Shown: positions 1-8,007 of the stretch, in pieces | Layout of the letters: each line of letters begins with the position of its first letter | How positions within the stretch are numbered: position 1 is the first letter of the stretch | From: DAISVY01 sp036826635 | GTDB taxonomy: Bacteria; Zixibacteria; MSB-5A5; GN15; FEB-12 | Reading direction: 5' to 3' | NCBI GenBank assembly: GCA_036826635.1 | Contig: DAISVY010000008.1 | Location: 128,415 to 192,414, forward strand | Length of the DNA stretch: 64,000 nucleotides | The notes under the pieces: generated by a model | What the model saw: the letters and a program-made list of their open reading frames with translations, nothing else | The model's database searches: none | Told to the model about the DNA's origin: nothing | Program-made: the position numbers and the translations under genes

Positions 1-1172
1 TTCTCGTCGGCCAGACTGGGGAAATCGCCCGGCTGGAGTTGTTCGTTCTTGGACATGACCAACGCGGTATGAACATTATTCTCAAGCTCGCGCACGTTAC
101 CGGGCCAGAGATACTTGGTCAGGGCCTGCAGGGCGCGTTTCGATACCGTTCTGGGCGCAACTGATAATTGACGGGAGAACTTATTAATAAAATGATCAAT
201 CAGCAGCGGGATATCGGTGCGACGTTCGCGTAACGGCGGGATGTATATGGAAACCACTTTCAGGCGATAGAAAAGGTCAACCCGAAACGAACCTTCCTTC
301 ATTGCCTGTACCAGCGACTTGTTGGTCGCGGCAATTATGCGCACATCCACCCGCGTGGTATCATTCCCCCCCACTCGTTCGAACTGTTGTTCCTGAAGTA
401 CCCGAAGAACTTTGGACTGGGTAAGCATACTCATGTCGCCGATCTCATCTAAGAACAGCGTACCATCATCGGCCTGTTCGAACTTGCCTATTCGCTTGTA
501 ATAAGCACCGGTGAAAGCACCCTTCTCATGACCGAAAAGTTCCGACTCGAGCAATGTCTCGGGAAGAGCGGCGCAGTTGACCGACAGAAAAGCGTGATTG
601 CCTCGCGTGGAATTACGATGAATAGCCCTGGCCACGACCTCCTTGCCGGTACCCGATTCACCGAAGATAAGCACGGCCGCATCGGTCTTGGCCACCTGAC
701 CGATCAGCTTGGCGATTTCGACGATTTCCGGTGACTTCCCCACGATCTCGTCCACGATTTCGACGGGCTCCTTTACGAGCTCGGCCGAGGTGGGGATATG
801 CACATGGGCACTGTAGCCGCAAGCTTTGTTCACGGTATCGATCAGCCGGCTTATCTCAAAAGGCTTGGTCAAATACTCGTACGCACCTTCCCGCATCGCC
901 TCGATAGCGTTCTCGGTCGAAACAAAACCCGAGATCATGATAACGGGCAGATCATTGTTGGACTGGCGGATCTGCTTGAGAACTTCCAACCCCGAAAGAG
1001 TGGGAAGGTTCACATCGAGCATGACGAGATCTACCTCGTTGTGCTCTTGCAGAAACCGCTGCACCCTGTCACCGTCCTCCAAAAAGTCGAACCGGTACTT
1101 GTCCGGATCGAAAAGATTGGCCAGTGACTGCGATACTTCTTTGTCGTCGTCAACCAGTAGTATGTTCTTCAT
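1..1172 (-). CDS. Sigma-54-dependent response regulator (NtrC/AtoC type), partial at C-terminus
   Basis: Two-component regulator that activates sigma-54 promoters when phosphorylated. Reading leftward from ATG at 1172 gives a receiver domain (about residues 1-120) with the acidic pocket LLVDDD near residues 5-10, phospho-acceptor D53 in VMLDVNLP, and the LTKPF lysine. It is followed by an AAA+ domain with Walker A GESGTGKE, the sigma-54-contacting GAFTGA loop and FLDEIGDM. The frame leaves the window at base 1 at about residue 390, so the usual C-terminal Fis-type DNA-binding helix-turn-helix is not seen. No cognate histidine kinase is visible in the window. Family assignment is secure; the target genes are unknown. 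Confidence 0.95.
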   Translation of the reverse strand, partial: MKNILLVDDDKEVSQSLANLFDPDKYRFDFLEDGDRVQRFLQEHNEVDLVMLDVNLPTLSGLEVLKQIRQSNNDLPVIMISGFVSTENAIEAMREGAYEYLTKPFEISRLIDTVNKACGYSAHVHIPTSAELVKEPVEIVDEIVGKSPEIVEIAKLIGQVAKTDAAVLIFGESGTGKEVVARAIHRNSTRGNHAFLSVNCAALPETLLESELFGHEKGAFTGAYYKRIGKFEQADDGTLFLDEIGDMSMLTQSKVLRVLQEQQFERVGGNDTTRVDVRIIAATNKSLVQAMKEGSFRVDLFYRLKVVSIYIPPLRERRTDIPLLIDHFINKFSRQLSVAPRTVSKRALQALTKYLWPGNVRELENNVHTALVMSKNEQLQPGDFPSLADE

Positions 1173-1374
1173 CTTCGCTGTTGCCCCTGAGGGTATACTG
1201 CTGTTATCGGACGAATGACCGCTTTTTTGAAGGGAAAAACGCTTAAGGAGAGATCAAAATTACCTGCAAGACCGGCCGATATCGAAATCGGTCGGACCGA
1301 CGACCTCCCGACAATTCCGATCAACCATGCAGAGGAAACAAATGAAAAGATAAGCGTCGGACCGAAAAGGAAAC

Positions 1375-2205
1375 TCAGTCTTCAAAGTCGACCAGGAAAC
1401 GGGTCGCCATGCTCATCCAGAAGAAGTTGGCAATCATCTCAAAGAACAGTCCGGCCAGCAACAGCCAATAAACCAGTTCCGGTTTGAAACGTTCTATAAT
1501 GGAATCGGGATAACTGCCGAAAGCGGAACAAAGCAAAGGCAGGAACAAAACCACCACGGACAGAAAGAAACAGGTCAGGGGCCGACGGGAAAAGATGCGC
1601 AGGGATCGACCGATAGCCCGGAAGGCGTTTTCGCCGTAAACCACCACCGAAGGAATGGCAAAAAAGAACAGGGAAAAAATAACCGTAAAAACGAACGGCA
1701 AAACGACGAAACTGAACACCAGCAAACGACGCGGACCGTTCAGCAAAGGCCCCAACCATTCCGGAAGCAATATACCGGCGGCTACGGTCAAAGCATTGAG
1801 CACCCCCCAGACAATCACCAGATGAATCCAGGCCGCGGCCAGCGACTTCCCGGTCTCCCTCCCGGCACCATAACGCCGGGCAAACAACCGGACCGCCGCC
1901 CCCAGCACCAAACCTTCCAGAACCAGACCAACCCCCAGCTTGGCCCAACCATACAACTCAGCCATCAACGCGAATTGCTGCGGGTAATGAGAAAACATGC
2001 GGCCGGCCTGCTCTCCGAAAAGCGAACTCCAAGCCGTAACGATCCCGTAAAATAAGGGCGACAGAAAATCGTAATGGGCGTATAGAATCAGCCAGTTGAG
2101 CAGGAAAAAACCTCCCAACAACAGCCAAACCCGCCAGTATCCGAACTGGCGAAAGGGACTGACTATCAGGAGGAAAAAATTGTTAACGCGCTCCAGCACG
2201 CTCAC
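1375..2205 (-). CDS. Hypothetical multi-spanning membrane protein
   Basis: Unrecognised 276-residue protein with about six hydrophobic segments (near residues 24-45, 85-105, 120-145, 160-190, 205-230 and 245-265), so an inner-membrane protein. It is the last gene of a three-gene set: PEGA protein (to 4524), FnIII lipoprotein (2224-3786), then this gene, with 18 bp separating it from the lipoprotein gene. A promoter is seen only ahead of the PEGA gene. It could be a membrane partner of the two surface/periplasmic proteins, but the sequence gives no function. The 202 bp between it and the sigma-54 regulator hold only short palindromes (for example 1288-1300). Confidence 0.75.
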   Translation of the reverse strand: MSVLERVNNFFLLIVSPFRQFGYWRVWLLLGGFFLLNWLILYAHYDFLSPLFYGIVTAWSSLFGEQAGRMFSHYPQQFALMAELYGWAKLGVGLVLEGLVLGAAVRLFARRYGAGRETGKSLAAAWIHLVIVWGVLNALTVAAGILLPEWLGPLLNGPRRLLVFSFVVLPFVFTVIFSLFFFAIPSVVVYGENAFRAIGRSLRIFSRRPLTCFFLSVVVLFLPLLCSAFGSYPDSIIERFKPELVYWLLLAGLFFEMIANFFWMSMATRFLVDFED

Positions 2206-2223
2206 CGACAGTCCTCCGGGGCT

Positions 2224-3786
2224 TTACCTTCCGACTTCGACTTCGTTTTCGGAGGAAGCACTCAAACCCTGACGATCAAACACGAACACACGATAATAGT
2301 AAACCGTGCTCTCGGTTGGGAAAGGCAGAAAATCGTCATAGCTAAGCGTTCCCTGATCGGTCAGAATAGCGACCAGATCGTCGGCCAGACTTATGCCTGC
2401 CGAAGTATCCCGATATATTCGATATGATTCGAAATCAGAATCATGATTACGCGTCCACGTCAAATGGGCGGTACTGGAATCACTCAAGGTCACAGCTACG
2501 GCCACCCCTTCCGGCGGCTCATTCACCGTCGTCATGGCGCTGTCGACATCGGAACCGGAGCGAAGACCGGCATTGTTCATAACGTACACGCGGTAGTAGT
2601 ATTTCGTGTTCTCGTCCAGAGTAGTGTCAAGATACTCCGTGACCGATTTCTGGTCTATCCCGGCCACAAGCAACGAACTGTCCGAAACTGTCGCCACCTC
2701 ATCCCGATAAACGCGGTACTCGAAGAAATCGTCACCGCCAAACTCCGACCAGCGCAGTTGTATCTCGAAACTGGAAAGGGCTTCCACCAAAGTGAATTGT
2801 ACCAACATGGGCCTGGCCGTGATATCCAGCGACTGAGCCGCCGTAGCCTGAACCGCAACGTTCCCGGCCGCGTCGGTGAAATCACCGAAGACAATACCGC
2901 CACTGACATTAAGACCAACCGGCACAACGTAAGCCGTCGAATAAACACCGTCATCAGCTATCACGTCACCCCGGGTACCGTCGTCATGCAAAGGTATTTC
3001 CCCCGCCGACGACAAGGTCACGATGGCTTCACCGCCCACCTCGCCCGAGGCATCTACGATGAAAACAATCGTATCACCGGGACTGAACACCTGATAGATC
3101 GGTGAATAATAAACGGAATCTATAGCGGCATAAGTATCAAGGATAATGTTGTCCCGAACAATTCCTTCCGACTCCGAACCGTCTTCGAAAATAAAACGCG
3201 CGTAAACCGTCTTCAGACCGTCGCCCTGCGAAAGCCGGAAAGATCGCTGCGACTGAAAAGGCGAATTGACCTCGCCCGATCCGAACAGGGAATCCTCGGA
3301 CAGCATAACGTAAGCCGGATCACCGGGCGCGTAAAGCTGGACGGTTACATCACGACTGTTGGTATATTCGTCGTTGTCGTCTATGGCTATCGAGAGGAGA
3401 CCAACCGTTACGGTAACCGCCCGAGAAGGTTCCCCTTCGAAATCGTAGTTCCCCACGGCTCTCACCTGGAGGCGAATCGGTTCATTAAAAGGAAGGCCGA
3501 TAACGGTCTGCGAATAGACCGAGGTGGAATCGAAAAGCGTGAACTCCTCGTCTTCCTCCTCCGCGACGTAAATACGGAACCTGACCACGCCCGAGCTGTC
3601 GACCATCTCCCAACTCAGGACCACCGCGCGATCCTGAATTCGAGCGCTCAGGTTCACGGGTTTCCCCGGACGGTCCGGAAGTGATCGGACCGGGTCCTTG
3701 GATTCAATATGTCGGTCACAGCCCGCCATCAGGAGAAGCACAGCGGACACGATAACCGTCAGATTCGCAAACAGCCTCTTCATCAT
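2224..3786 (-). CDS. Lipoprotein with fibronectin type III domains
   Basis: 520-residue predicted lipoprotein. The N-terminus is a signal peptide ending in lipobox LMAGC with C23 as the acylated residue. Domains in order: a FnIII repeat (about 40-128); a beta-domain with the motif DNDEYTNSRDVTVQL, usual in extracellular repeat proteins (about 130-220); a further beta-sandwich with DDGTRGDVIADDGVYS (about 225-320); and two more FnIII repeats (about 330-420 and 425-515). Such proteins bind other proteins or carbohydrates at the cell surface. It starts directly after the stop of the PEGA gene and is very probably co-transcribed with it. The partner is unknown. Confidence 0.8.
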   Translation of the reverse strand: MMKRLFANLTVIVSAVLLLMAGCDRHIESKDPVRSLPDRPGKPVNLSARIQDRAVVLSWEMVDSSGVVRFRIYVAEEEDEEFTLFDSTSVYSQTVIGLPFNEPIRLQVRAVGNYDFEGEPSRAVTVTVGLLSIAIDDNDEYTNSRDVTVQLYAPGDPAYVMLSEDSLFGSGEVNSPFQSQRSFRLSQGDGLKTVYARFIFEDGSESEGIVRDNIILDTYAAIDSVYYSPIYQVFSPGDTIVFIVDASGEVGGEAIVTLSSAGEIPLHDDGTRGDVIADDGVYSTAYVVPVGLNVSGGIVFGDFTDAAGNVAVQATAAQSLDITARPMLVQFTLVEALSSFEIQLRWSEFGGDDFFEYRVYRDEVATVSDSSLLVAGIDQKSVTEYLDTTLDENTKYYYRVYVMNNAGLRSGSDVDSAMTTVNEPPEGVAVAVTLSDSSTAHLTWTRNHDSDFESYRIYRDTSAGISLADDLVAILTDQGTLSYDDFLPFPTESTVYYYRVFVFDRQGLSASSENEVEVGR

Positions 3787-4524
3787 TTAGAATGCCTTCG
3801 ACAGAGTCAAACCCACCCCGTCGGCACCGACCTCCGGAACTACGGAAATCCCCTTCACGGTATACAAAGCTTCGTCCCCCGGCGTAAACAGCAGAGCGTC
3901 GAGGATGTTCAGACCCCAGGCACCTATAACCGTCCCAATAGCCACCCGACGGACATTCTCGGAGTCGTAAGCGTCTTGCTGTGCCGAAGTGAGGGTTTGC
4001 AGAAGTCCCCGCAACTCGGTGTCACCGGCCGCTCTCTTTACCGCCTCGTCGTATTCCCCTCGGGCCCGGACGAAGTCGTCTTCCTTGTCATCGAAATCAT
4101 GATCAGCAATAAAATAGAAAGCCGCCGCCCCGGCGAACAAACCGGCAAACAACAGGCTCTTGGTATTCTGATCGGTATAATGTTGTCCCCAGCCGGGAAT
4201 AAACATCGAGCGCACGGCCGCCTTTATTCCGGTCTTGCGCGAGAGGTTTACATCAAGGGAGAATTCTTTCGAAGGATCCAGCACCAGTCTGGATTTGTAA
4301 TCCTCATAGCCGTGTTTTCTGACAACGACTTTGTATTCACCGATAAGAGGATAACGAAAAGCGGTAGGCGTCACGCCCGTGACCATAGCGTCACCTTCAA
4401 GAATAACTTCCGCCCCGGGAGGATTGGACGTTATGGTCAAACCCGACTGCCCTGCTGTCTGAGACATCACGGACACCGACGATAAAACCAGAAGCAACAG
4501 GGTTGTCAAAATCCGTTTCAACAA
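3787..4524 (-). CDS. PEGA-domain protein with DUF5683-like membrane part
   Basis: 245 residues. A cleavable signal peptide (about 1-22) is followed by a PEGA domain (about 28-95; motif LTITSNPPGAEVILEGD), a small beta-fold found in surface proteins of FCB-group and other bacteria. Next comes SMFIPGWGQHYTDQ, typical of DUF5683, with hydrophobic stretches near 125-140 and 190-212. It is the first gene of the operon with the FnIII lipoprotein (directly abutting) and the membrane protein at 1375-2205. A well-formed promoter lies about 45 bp upstream (4571-4599). Envelope location is well supported; the exact role is unknown. Confidence 0.75.
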   Translation of the reverse strand: MLKRILTTLLLLVLSSVSVMSQTAGQSGLTITSNPPGAEVILEGDAMVTGVTPTAFRYPLIGEYKVVVRKHGYEDYKSRLVLDPSKEFSLDVNLSRKTGIKAAVRSMFIPGWGQHYTDQNTKSLLFAGLFAGAAAFYFIADHDFDDKEDDFVRARGEYDEAVKRAAGDTELRGLLQTLTSAQQDAYDSENVRRVAIGTVIGAWGLNILDALLFTPGDEALYTVKGISVVPEVGADGVGLTLSKAF

Positions 4525-4570
4525 CGTAACTCTTTCGCGTGGTTATGTTTCCAGTCGTGTTTCTATCGGA

Positions 4571-4599
4571 ACTATACGAAAATCCTGAAGTCCGATCAA
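4571..4599 (-). promoter_or_regulatory. Sigma-70-type promoter of the PEGA/FnIII operon
   Basis: On the minus strand, -35 TTGATC (4594-4599) and -10 TATAGT (4571-4576) are separated by exactly 17 bp. The site lies between the terminator of the upstream sugar-transferase gene and the ATG at 4524, the expected place. Confidence 0.65.
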
Positions 4600-4611
4600 C
4601 ATTTAAATCAC

Positions 4612-4640
4612 AATAAAAGGCCGCTGCAAAGCGGCCCTTG
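4612..4640 (-). terminator. Rho-independent terminator after sugar transferase
   Basis: A 6-bp GC stem (GGCCGC, 4619-4624, with GCGGCC, 4631-4636) and a 6-nt loop are followed on the minus strand by TTTTATTG. It sits about 30 bp after the stop of the sugar-transferase gene. Confidence 0.8.
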
Positions 4641-4668
4641 GATTATCGTTTCTCATACCGGCTGAGGG

Positions 4669-5604
4669 TTAACAAGCACCGCGACCGGTGAATACAACCA
4701 CGACCGTCTTAAAAAGAATCCGCACATCGGCCCAGACTGACCAGCCGTGAATATATGTCAGGTCGGAGTTTACTTTTTCACGAACCGAGGCTATCGAAGA
4801 ATCATAACCGTTTTCAACCTGAGCCAACCCGGTCAGACCCGGCTTAACTTCCAGCCGTTCCCGGTAGCCCTCGACCTTTGTCGAAAGATCACGGACGAAA
4901 GAGGGACGCTCGGGGCGCGGCCCCACCAGCGACATATCGCCCTTAAGGATACTCCAGAACTGAGGAACCTCGTCCAGACGTGTCTTGCGAAGAAACGCCC
5001 CCAAACGGGTTACCCGGGAGTCATTTTTCGTCGCCCAGACAGGCCCAATGCCCTTCTCGGCATCCTGAACCATCGTCCGTAGTTTGATGATAGTAAACGG
5101 CTTGCCGAAATGGTCCTCACGCCGACGATCACGCGTGCGATGATCGGCGGTCAAACCAGTCTGCTGACAGAAACGGCGCTCTCTCTTACGACGATTGACA
5201 CCGACACGGACCTGACGATAAAAAACCGGACCGGGAGAATCTAACTTGATCAGGGCCGCCAGCACCAGCATAACCGGCAACGAGAAAATCAGACCGACCG
5301 TCGCAGCGACAATATCAATCGCTCTTTTGATTATTCGGCCCATCGCAACCTTCAACTCATACGGGCTGGCCAGCTTCGCCGGCATTGCGAAGATATAACA
5401 AGTTGACAGAATAATAAACATGAAGCCGGTCAACTCGCCAAGGAAAAACTTGAACTTTCGGGATATAGGTATCGGGCGAACAATCGGCTTCCGTACGGGT
5501 ACACCGAGCGGATAGGTTTCTGCCGCCCCATAGCGAAGACTGGCCGCATTAACTGCAACTGAATTGTGAGATCGAGTGTTGCTGAGTCTTTGGCTATTCT
5601 TCAT
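4669..5604 (-). CDS. Undecaprenyl-phosphate sugar phosphotransferase (bacterial sugar transferase family)
   Basis: Transfers a sugar-1-phosphate to the membrane lipid carrier, the first step of exopolysaccharide or O-antigen units. 311 residues from ATG 5604; an upstream TTG at 5691 is in frame but less likely. One membrane helix lies near 54-74. The catalytic bacterial sugar transferase domain starts near 90: RIIKRAIDIVAA, SPGPVFYRQVRVG, KPFTIIKLRTM, then the TRLDEVPQFW and GDMSLVGPRPE motifs. About 30 Arg/Lys-rich residues (137-166) are inserted between RVG and GKPF, where many relatives have two or three. It lacks the five-helix N-terminus of WbaP/WcaJ. No glycosyltransferase cluster is adjacent. 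Confidence 0.88.
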   Translation of the reverse strand: MKNSQRLSNTRSHNSVAVNAASLRYGAAETYPLGVPVRKPIVRPIPISRKFKFFLGELTGFMFIILSTCYIFAMPAKLASPYELKVAMGRIIKRAIDIVAATVGLIFSLPVMLVLAALIKLDSPGPVFYRQVRVGVNRRKRERRFCQQTGLTADHRTRDRRREDHFGKPFTIIKLRTMVQDAEKGIGPVWATKNDSRVTRLGAFLRKTRLDEVPQFWSILKGDMSLVGPRPERPSFVRDLSTKVEGYRERLEVKPGLTGLAQVENGYDSSIASVREKVNSDLTYIHGWSVWADVRILFKTVVVVFTGRGAC

Positions 5605-5624
5605 AATAATCAGGTCTCGAATTA

Positions 5625-5656
5625 TTCCCGGAGCGGTTGGTAAGCAGTCTCCGGAA
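5625..5656 (-). promoter_or_regulatory. Leader hairpin upstream of sugar transferase
   Basis: TTCCCGGAG (5625-5633) can pair with CTCCGGAA (5649-5656), an 8-bp stem with one bulged base and a 15-nt loop, ending 20 bp before the ATG at 5604. It might fold in the 5' untranslated region. No known riboswitch is recognised. Confidence 0.35.
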
Positions 5657-5847
5657 CCAATCGACCTGAGAGATAGCAAACTAACTGCCAAAATTGAATA
5701 AACACTGAAACTGAAAGACTATCCGAACATCGCCCGAAACCGCCCACTAACCGACTATCCATCAACACCTTACAGGTTAGCCTCACATACCCATAACGGG
5801 CCGAGACTACCCCCCTTCGCTCGTAACGCCCATTATGCACATGTTAA

Positions 5848-5885
5848 TACGCAATTGCACTGCATGACCTGCAAACAATTGCGTA
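5848..5885. repeat. 10-bp perfect inverted repeat
   Basis: TACGCAATTG (5848-5857) and CAATTGCGTA (5876-5885) are exact reverse complements, 18 bp apart. The size and spacing would suit a protein-binding site or a weak hairpin. Confidence 0.5.
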
Positions 5886-5896
5886 CTATAGTGACA

Positions 5897-5927
5897 TAGC
5901 TGCCGCATCATATCGCGGCGCTATGTG
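5897..5927. repeat. Imperfect 11-12-bp inverted repeat
   Basis: CATAGCTGCCGC pairs with GCGGCGCTATG with one bulged base across a short AT-rich loop. It lies about 45 bp past the stop of the PorV-like gene and could end its transcript, although no T-run follows. Confidence 0.4.
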
Positions 5928-5972
5928 TTAGCTCATGTCAAATTGGACAGGACGGGCCTTGCCTGAACGGCT

Positions 5973-6920
5973 TTATCGTCCCAGTCTGAAGACCAATGAG
6001 AAGCGGTGCAAATCTTCCGAAGTCGACTTGTCGTTGGGCGTAAAGGCGTAATCGAATCTGGCAAAATCAAAGTCAACACCGGCTCCGACCGAGATGCCGG
6101 TAGACAGCGAACGACCGTCCTGAGCCGGAAGGTAATCGTAGCCCGTTCTCAAATAGTAATGTTCGCTGAACCCCAGCTCGACTCCCTGGCGGATGAGATA
6201 ATTGCCGTAAACCCGTTTTTCTACCTCGAAAGAGGCTACCATAGCATTGTCGAAAGGTCTGGCGGCGACACCGACTTTCACGGCCGTCGGCAGATTTTCG
6301 CTCTGCTGATCAAACTTCAAATCCGAGCCGATGTTACAAACGGCCGCGGCTATCGAAAAACGTTCGAATCGGTATTTCAAACCGAAATCGGCGGCAAAAG
6401 CCGAAGCGCTGTATTCGTCCAGCTTCTGAGTGATATATTTGGCCGTAACCCCGGCCGAGAAAGCGTCGGTAAGCTGATACCCGAACGACAAACCACCCGC
6501 CAGATCATAAGCCGTCAGATCCCCCGTAGCTACCCCAGAGGCATCATATCCGTCGATTGACCCGTAATTGACATATGTAACCGAGGCCGCCATGGAACCT
6601 TCACCCGAGATGACCGGCCAGGCGAAACTGAGTTGCTCAACGGTTATATCCTGAAACCAGGAGAAATGACCCAGTGAAATTTCCGAGCTTTCCATTGATG
6701 CAAGTCCGGCCGGATTCCAGTAAGCAGCAATGGCTCCTTCAGAAATAGCGGTATACGCTCCCCCCAGACCGGCCGCTCGCGCTCCCTGGCCAATCTGGAG
6801 AAAATCAGCCGAAGTCCGCCCGACATCGGAAGCCGCCACAGAAACATCTCCCAACAAAGCAGCCACGAGAATCAGGACGATCCAGCCAAGAACTATTCGG
6901 CGAAGACACTTCTTAATCAT
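5973..6920 (-). CDS. PorV/PorQ-family outer-membrane beta-barrel protein
   Basis: 315 residues from ATG 6920, chosen because GGAAGGG lies about 8 bp upstream and a signal peptide follows (MIKKCLRR, then a hydrophobic run to about residue 30). The mature N-terminus SADFLQIGQGARAAGLGGAY, then YWNPAGLA, is the hallmark of the PorV/PorQ (UPF0164) family. Alternating beta-strands run to the C-terminus, which ends FSLVFRLGR, consistent with an outer-membrane barrel. In Bacteroidota PorV works with the type IX secretion system, but no other T9SS component is visible here, so only the fold is claimed. It stands alone as a transcription unit. Confidence 0.85.
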   Translation of the reverse strand: MIKKCLRRIVLGWIVLILVAALLGDVSVAASDVGRTSADFLQIGQGARAAGLGGAYTAISEGAIAAYWNPAGLASMESSEISLGHFSWFQDITVEQLSFAWPVISGEGSMAASVTYVNYGSIDGYDASGVATGDLTAYDLAGGLSFGYQLTDAFSAGVTAKYITQKLDEYSASAFAADFGLKYRFERFSIAAAVCNIGSDLKFDQQSENLPTAVKVGVAARPFDNAMVASFEVEKRVYGNYLIRQGVELGFSEHYYLRTGYDYLPAQDGRSLSTGISVGAGVDFDFARFDYAFTPNDKSTSEDLHRFSLVFRLGR

Positions 6921-7570
6921 TTTCGGTTCCCTTCCAATTGTTTCACTACACCGACAATCGCAAGCGTAGTGCCTGAGAAGAGAACCAAAATCTGAAGCAA
7001 CGAACATTTTTATTACGCCCGGCCCGGGCCGCTATTCACTTGTCGCCTAATAGGTTGTCTTGCCACAGCAGAAGCCCGAGCCCCCTCATGGAGCGATCCT
7101 TCGCCAACCGGTATAAGGTGAGTACGCGTTAATATTGCTTCAGTTCTGAGCAACACCGGCCGAAGGCGCTCTTTTAGTCACATAACAACAAGTCCACCAA
7201 TCGATTGCACCGATTGTCGGAAACTTCACATCCTTATGGTCATTGTCGGAATTTTGACCAGCTTTTTCACTGTAATGCGGCCATTTTCCAACAATCTCCA
7301 GACAAGCTGAACAGGCGGTAAGCCCTTGTCAACTAAAAACTTCCGAGGGGGTCAATTTTTCGTTTCGCGCAAAGCTCTTTGTCCCACACAGGATTAGACA
7401 ATCGCCAATATCCCGCTGGCAGAAAATAAACCCGGAACTCGAACTCGCAAAAAACGCTATTCCCCCATACAGTGTAGGTACATTCCCCATATTGAGCAGA
7501 TAAGATCCATGGAAATGGACATCCCTGCCTTATCCGTCCGATACCAACCGGACGTCGAAAATCCACTCTT
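6921..7570. other. 650-bp intergenic region without a recognised gene
   Basis: No protein-coding signal is seen: the one ORF crossing it (7333-7671) begins inside the DUF4870 gene in another frame. It contains a 10-bp palindrome CAATCGATTG (7198-7207), GGCCCGGGCC (7021-7030), a 6-bp inverted repeat (7301-7306 with 7325-7330), and an isolated minus-strand TTGACA (7327-7332) with no good -10. It probably holds the PorV promoter and the end of the GH57/DUF4870 transcript; an unannotated small RNA cannot be excluded. Confidence 0.4.
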
Positions 7571-7978
7571 TCAAAGCTTCGCTTTGTCGGCCAGATCACT
7601 AATGATCGGCAAGCGGTAGTTTCTCCCCTGCAGCGCCAGTATAATGCCGGCCACCGAAAAGGCCAGAGCAACGATTAACAAGGCCGTAAAAACGAAATCG
7701 GCCACTCGGTCAATCAGAAAAATCAGCGCCACTAATTCGATCAAAAACAACATTACGCCTTGGCGGGCATGAAAACGGGCTTCTTCGTTATGCTTCATGT
7801 TAAGAAGCGGAATAAAACAGAGGAACGGTATATACGACATAACCGCGGCCAATCGTCCTTCGTCAGAGGTAAATGTTCCGCTGTCTGCATTATCCCCTCC
7901 CAGCCCCCGGTCCAACCCGGGAATTTCACCCTTGGGTTTCTTGTCCGACTGGTTATCGAAGAAAGAAGATTCCGCCAT
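7571..7978 (-). CDS. DUF4870-family membrane protein
   Basis: 135 residues from ATG 7978, preceded by a GGAGG ribosome site 7 bp upstream; the alternative GTG at 7993 would include that site and is rejected. The N-terminal about 45 residues are polar. Then EGRLAAVMSYIPFLCFIPLL, KHNEEARFHARQGVMLF and two further hydrophobic segments give the 3-4 helix pattern and the FHARQG motif of DUF4870 (Tic20-like) proteins. Biochemical function is unknown. It lies 29 bp after the GH57 gene and is probably co-transcribed with it. Confidence 0.8.
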   Translation of the reverse strand: MAESSFFDNQSDKKPKGEIPGLDRGLGGDNADSGTFTSDEGRLAAVMSYIPFLCFIPLLNMKHNEEARFHARQGVMLFLIELVALIFLIDRVADFVFTALLIVALAFSVAGIILALQGRNYRLPIISDLADKAKL

Positions 7979-8007
7979 GGTAAACCTCCGCACCTTATTC
8001 CCGACAC

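Larger units (their letters stand above)
5605..5972. other. Intergenic region with inverted repeats, no gene
   Basis: No convincing gene: the only ORFs lack a ribosome site and resemble nothing. The stretch holds a hairpin in the sugar-transferase leader (5625-5656) and two inverted repeats near the end of the PorV-like gene (5848-5885 and 5897-5927). It therefore probably carries the promoter of the sugar transferase and the end of the PorV transcript. Confidence 0.5.

Noticed and set aside
5622..5840. 72-residue minus-strand frame upstream of the sugar transferase
   Set aside because: Low-complexity, no ribosome site, and it overlaps likely leader hairpins.
7327..7332. TTGACA as a promoter -35 for the PorV-like gene
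   Set aside because: No acceptable -10 lies 15-19 bp downstream on the minus strand.
7333..7671. 112-residue minus-strand frame in the 650-bp gap
   Set aside because: It starts inside the DUF4870 gene in another frame, has no ribosome site and no recognisable sequence pattern.
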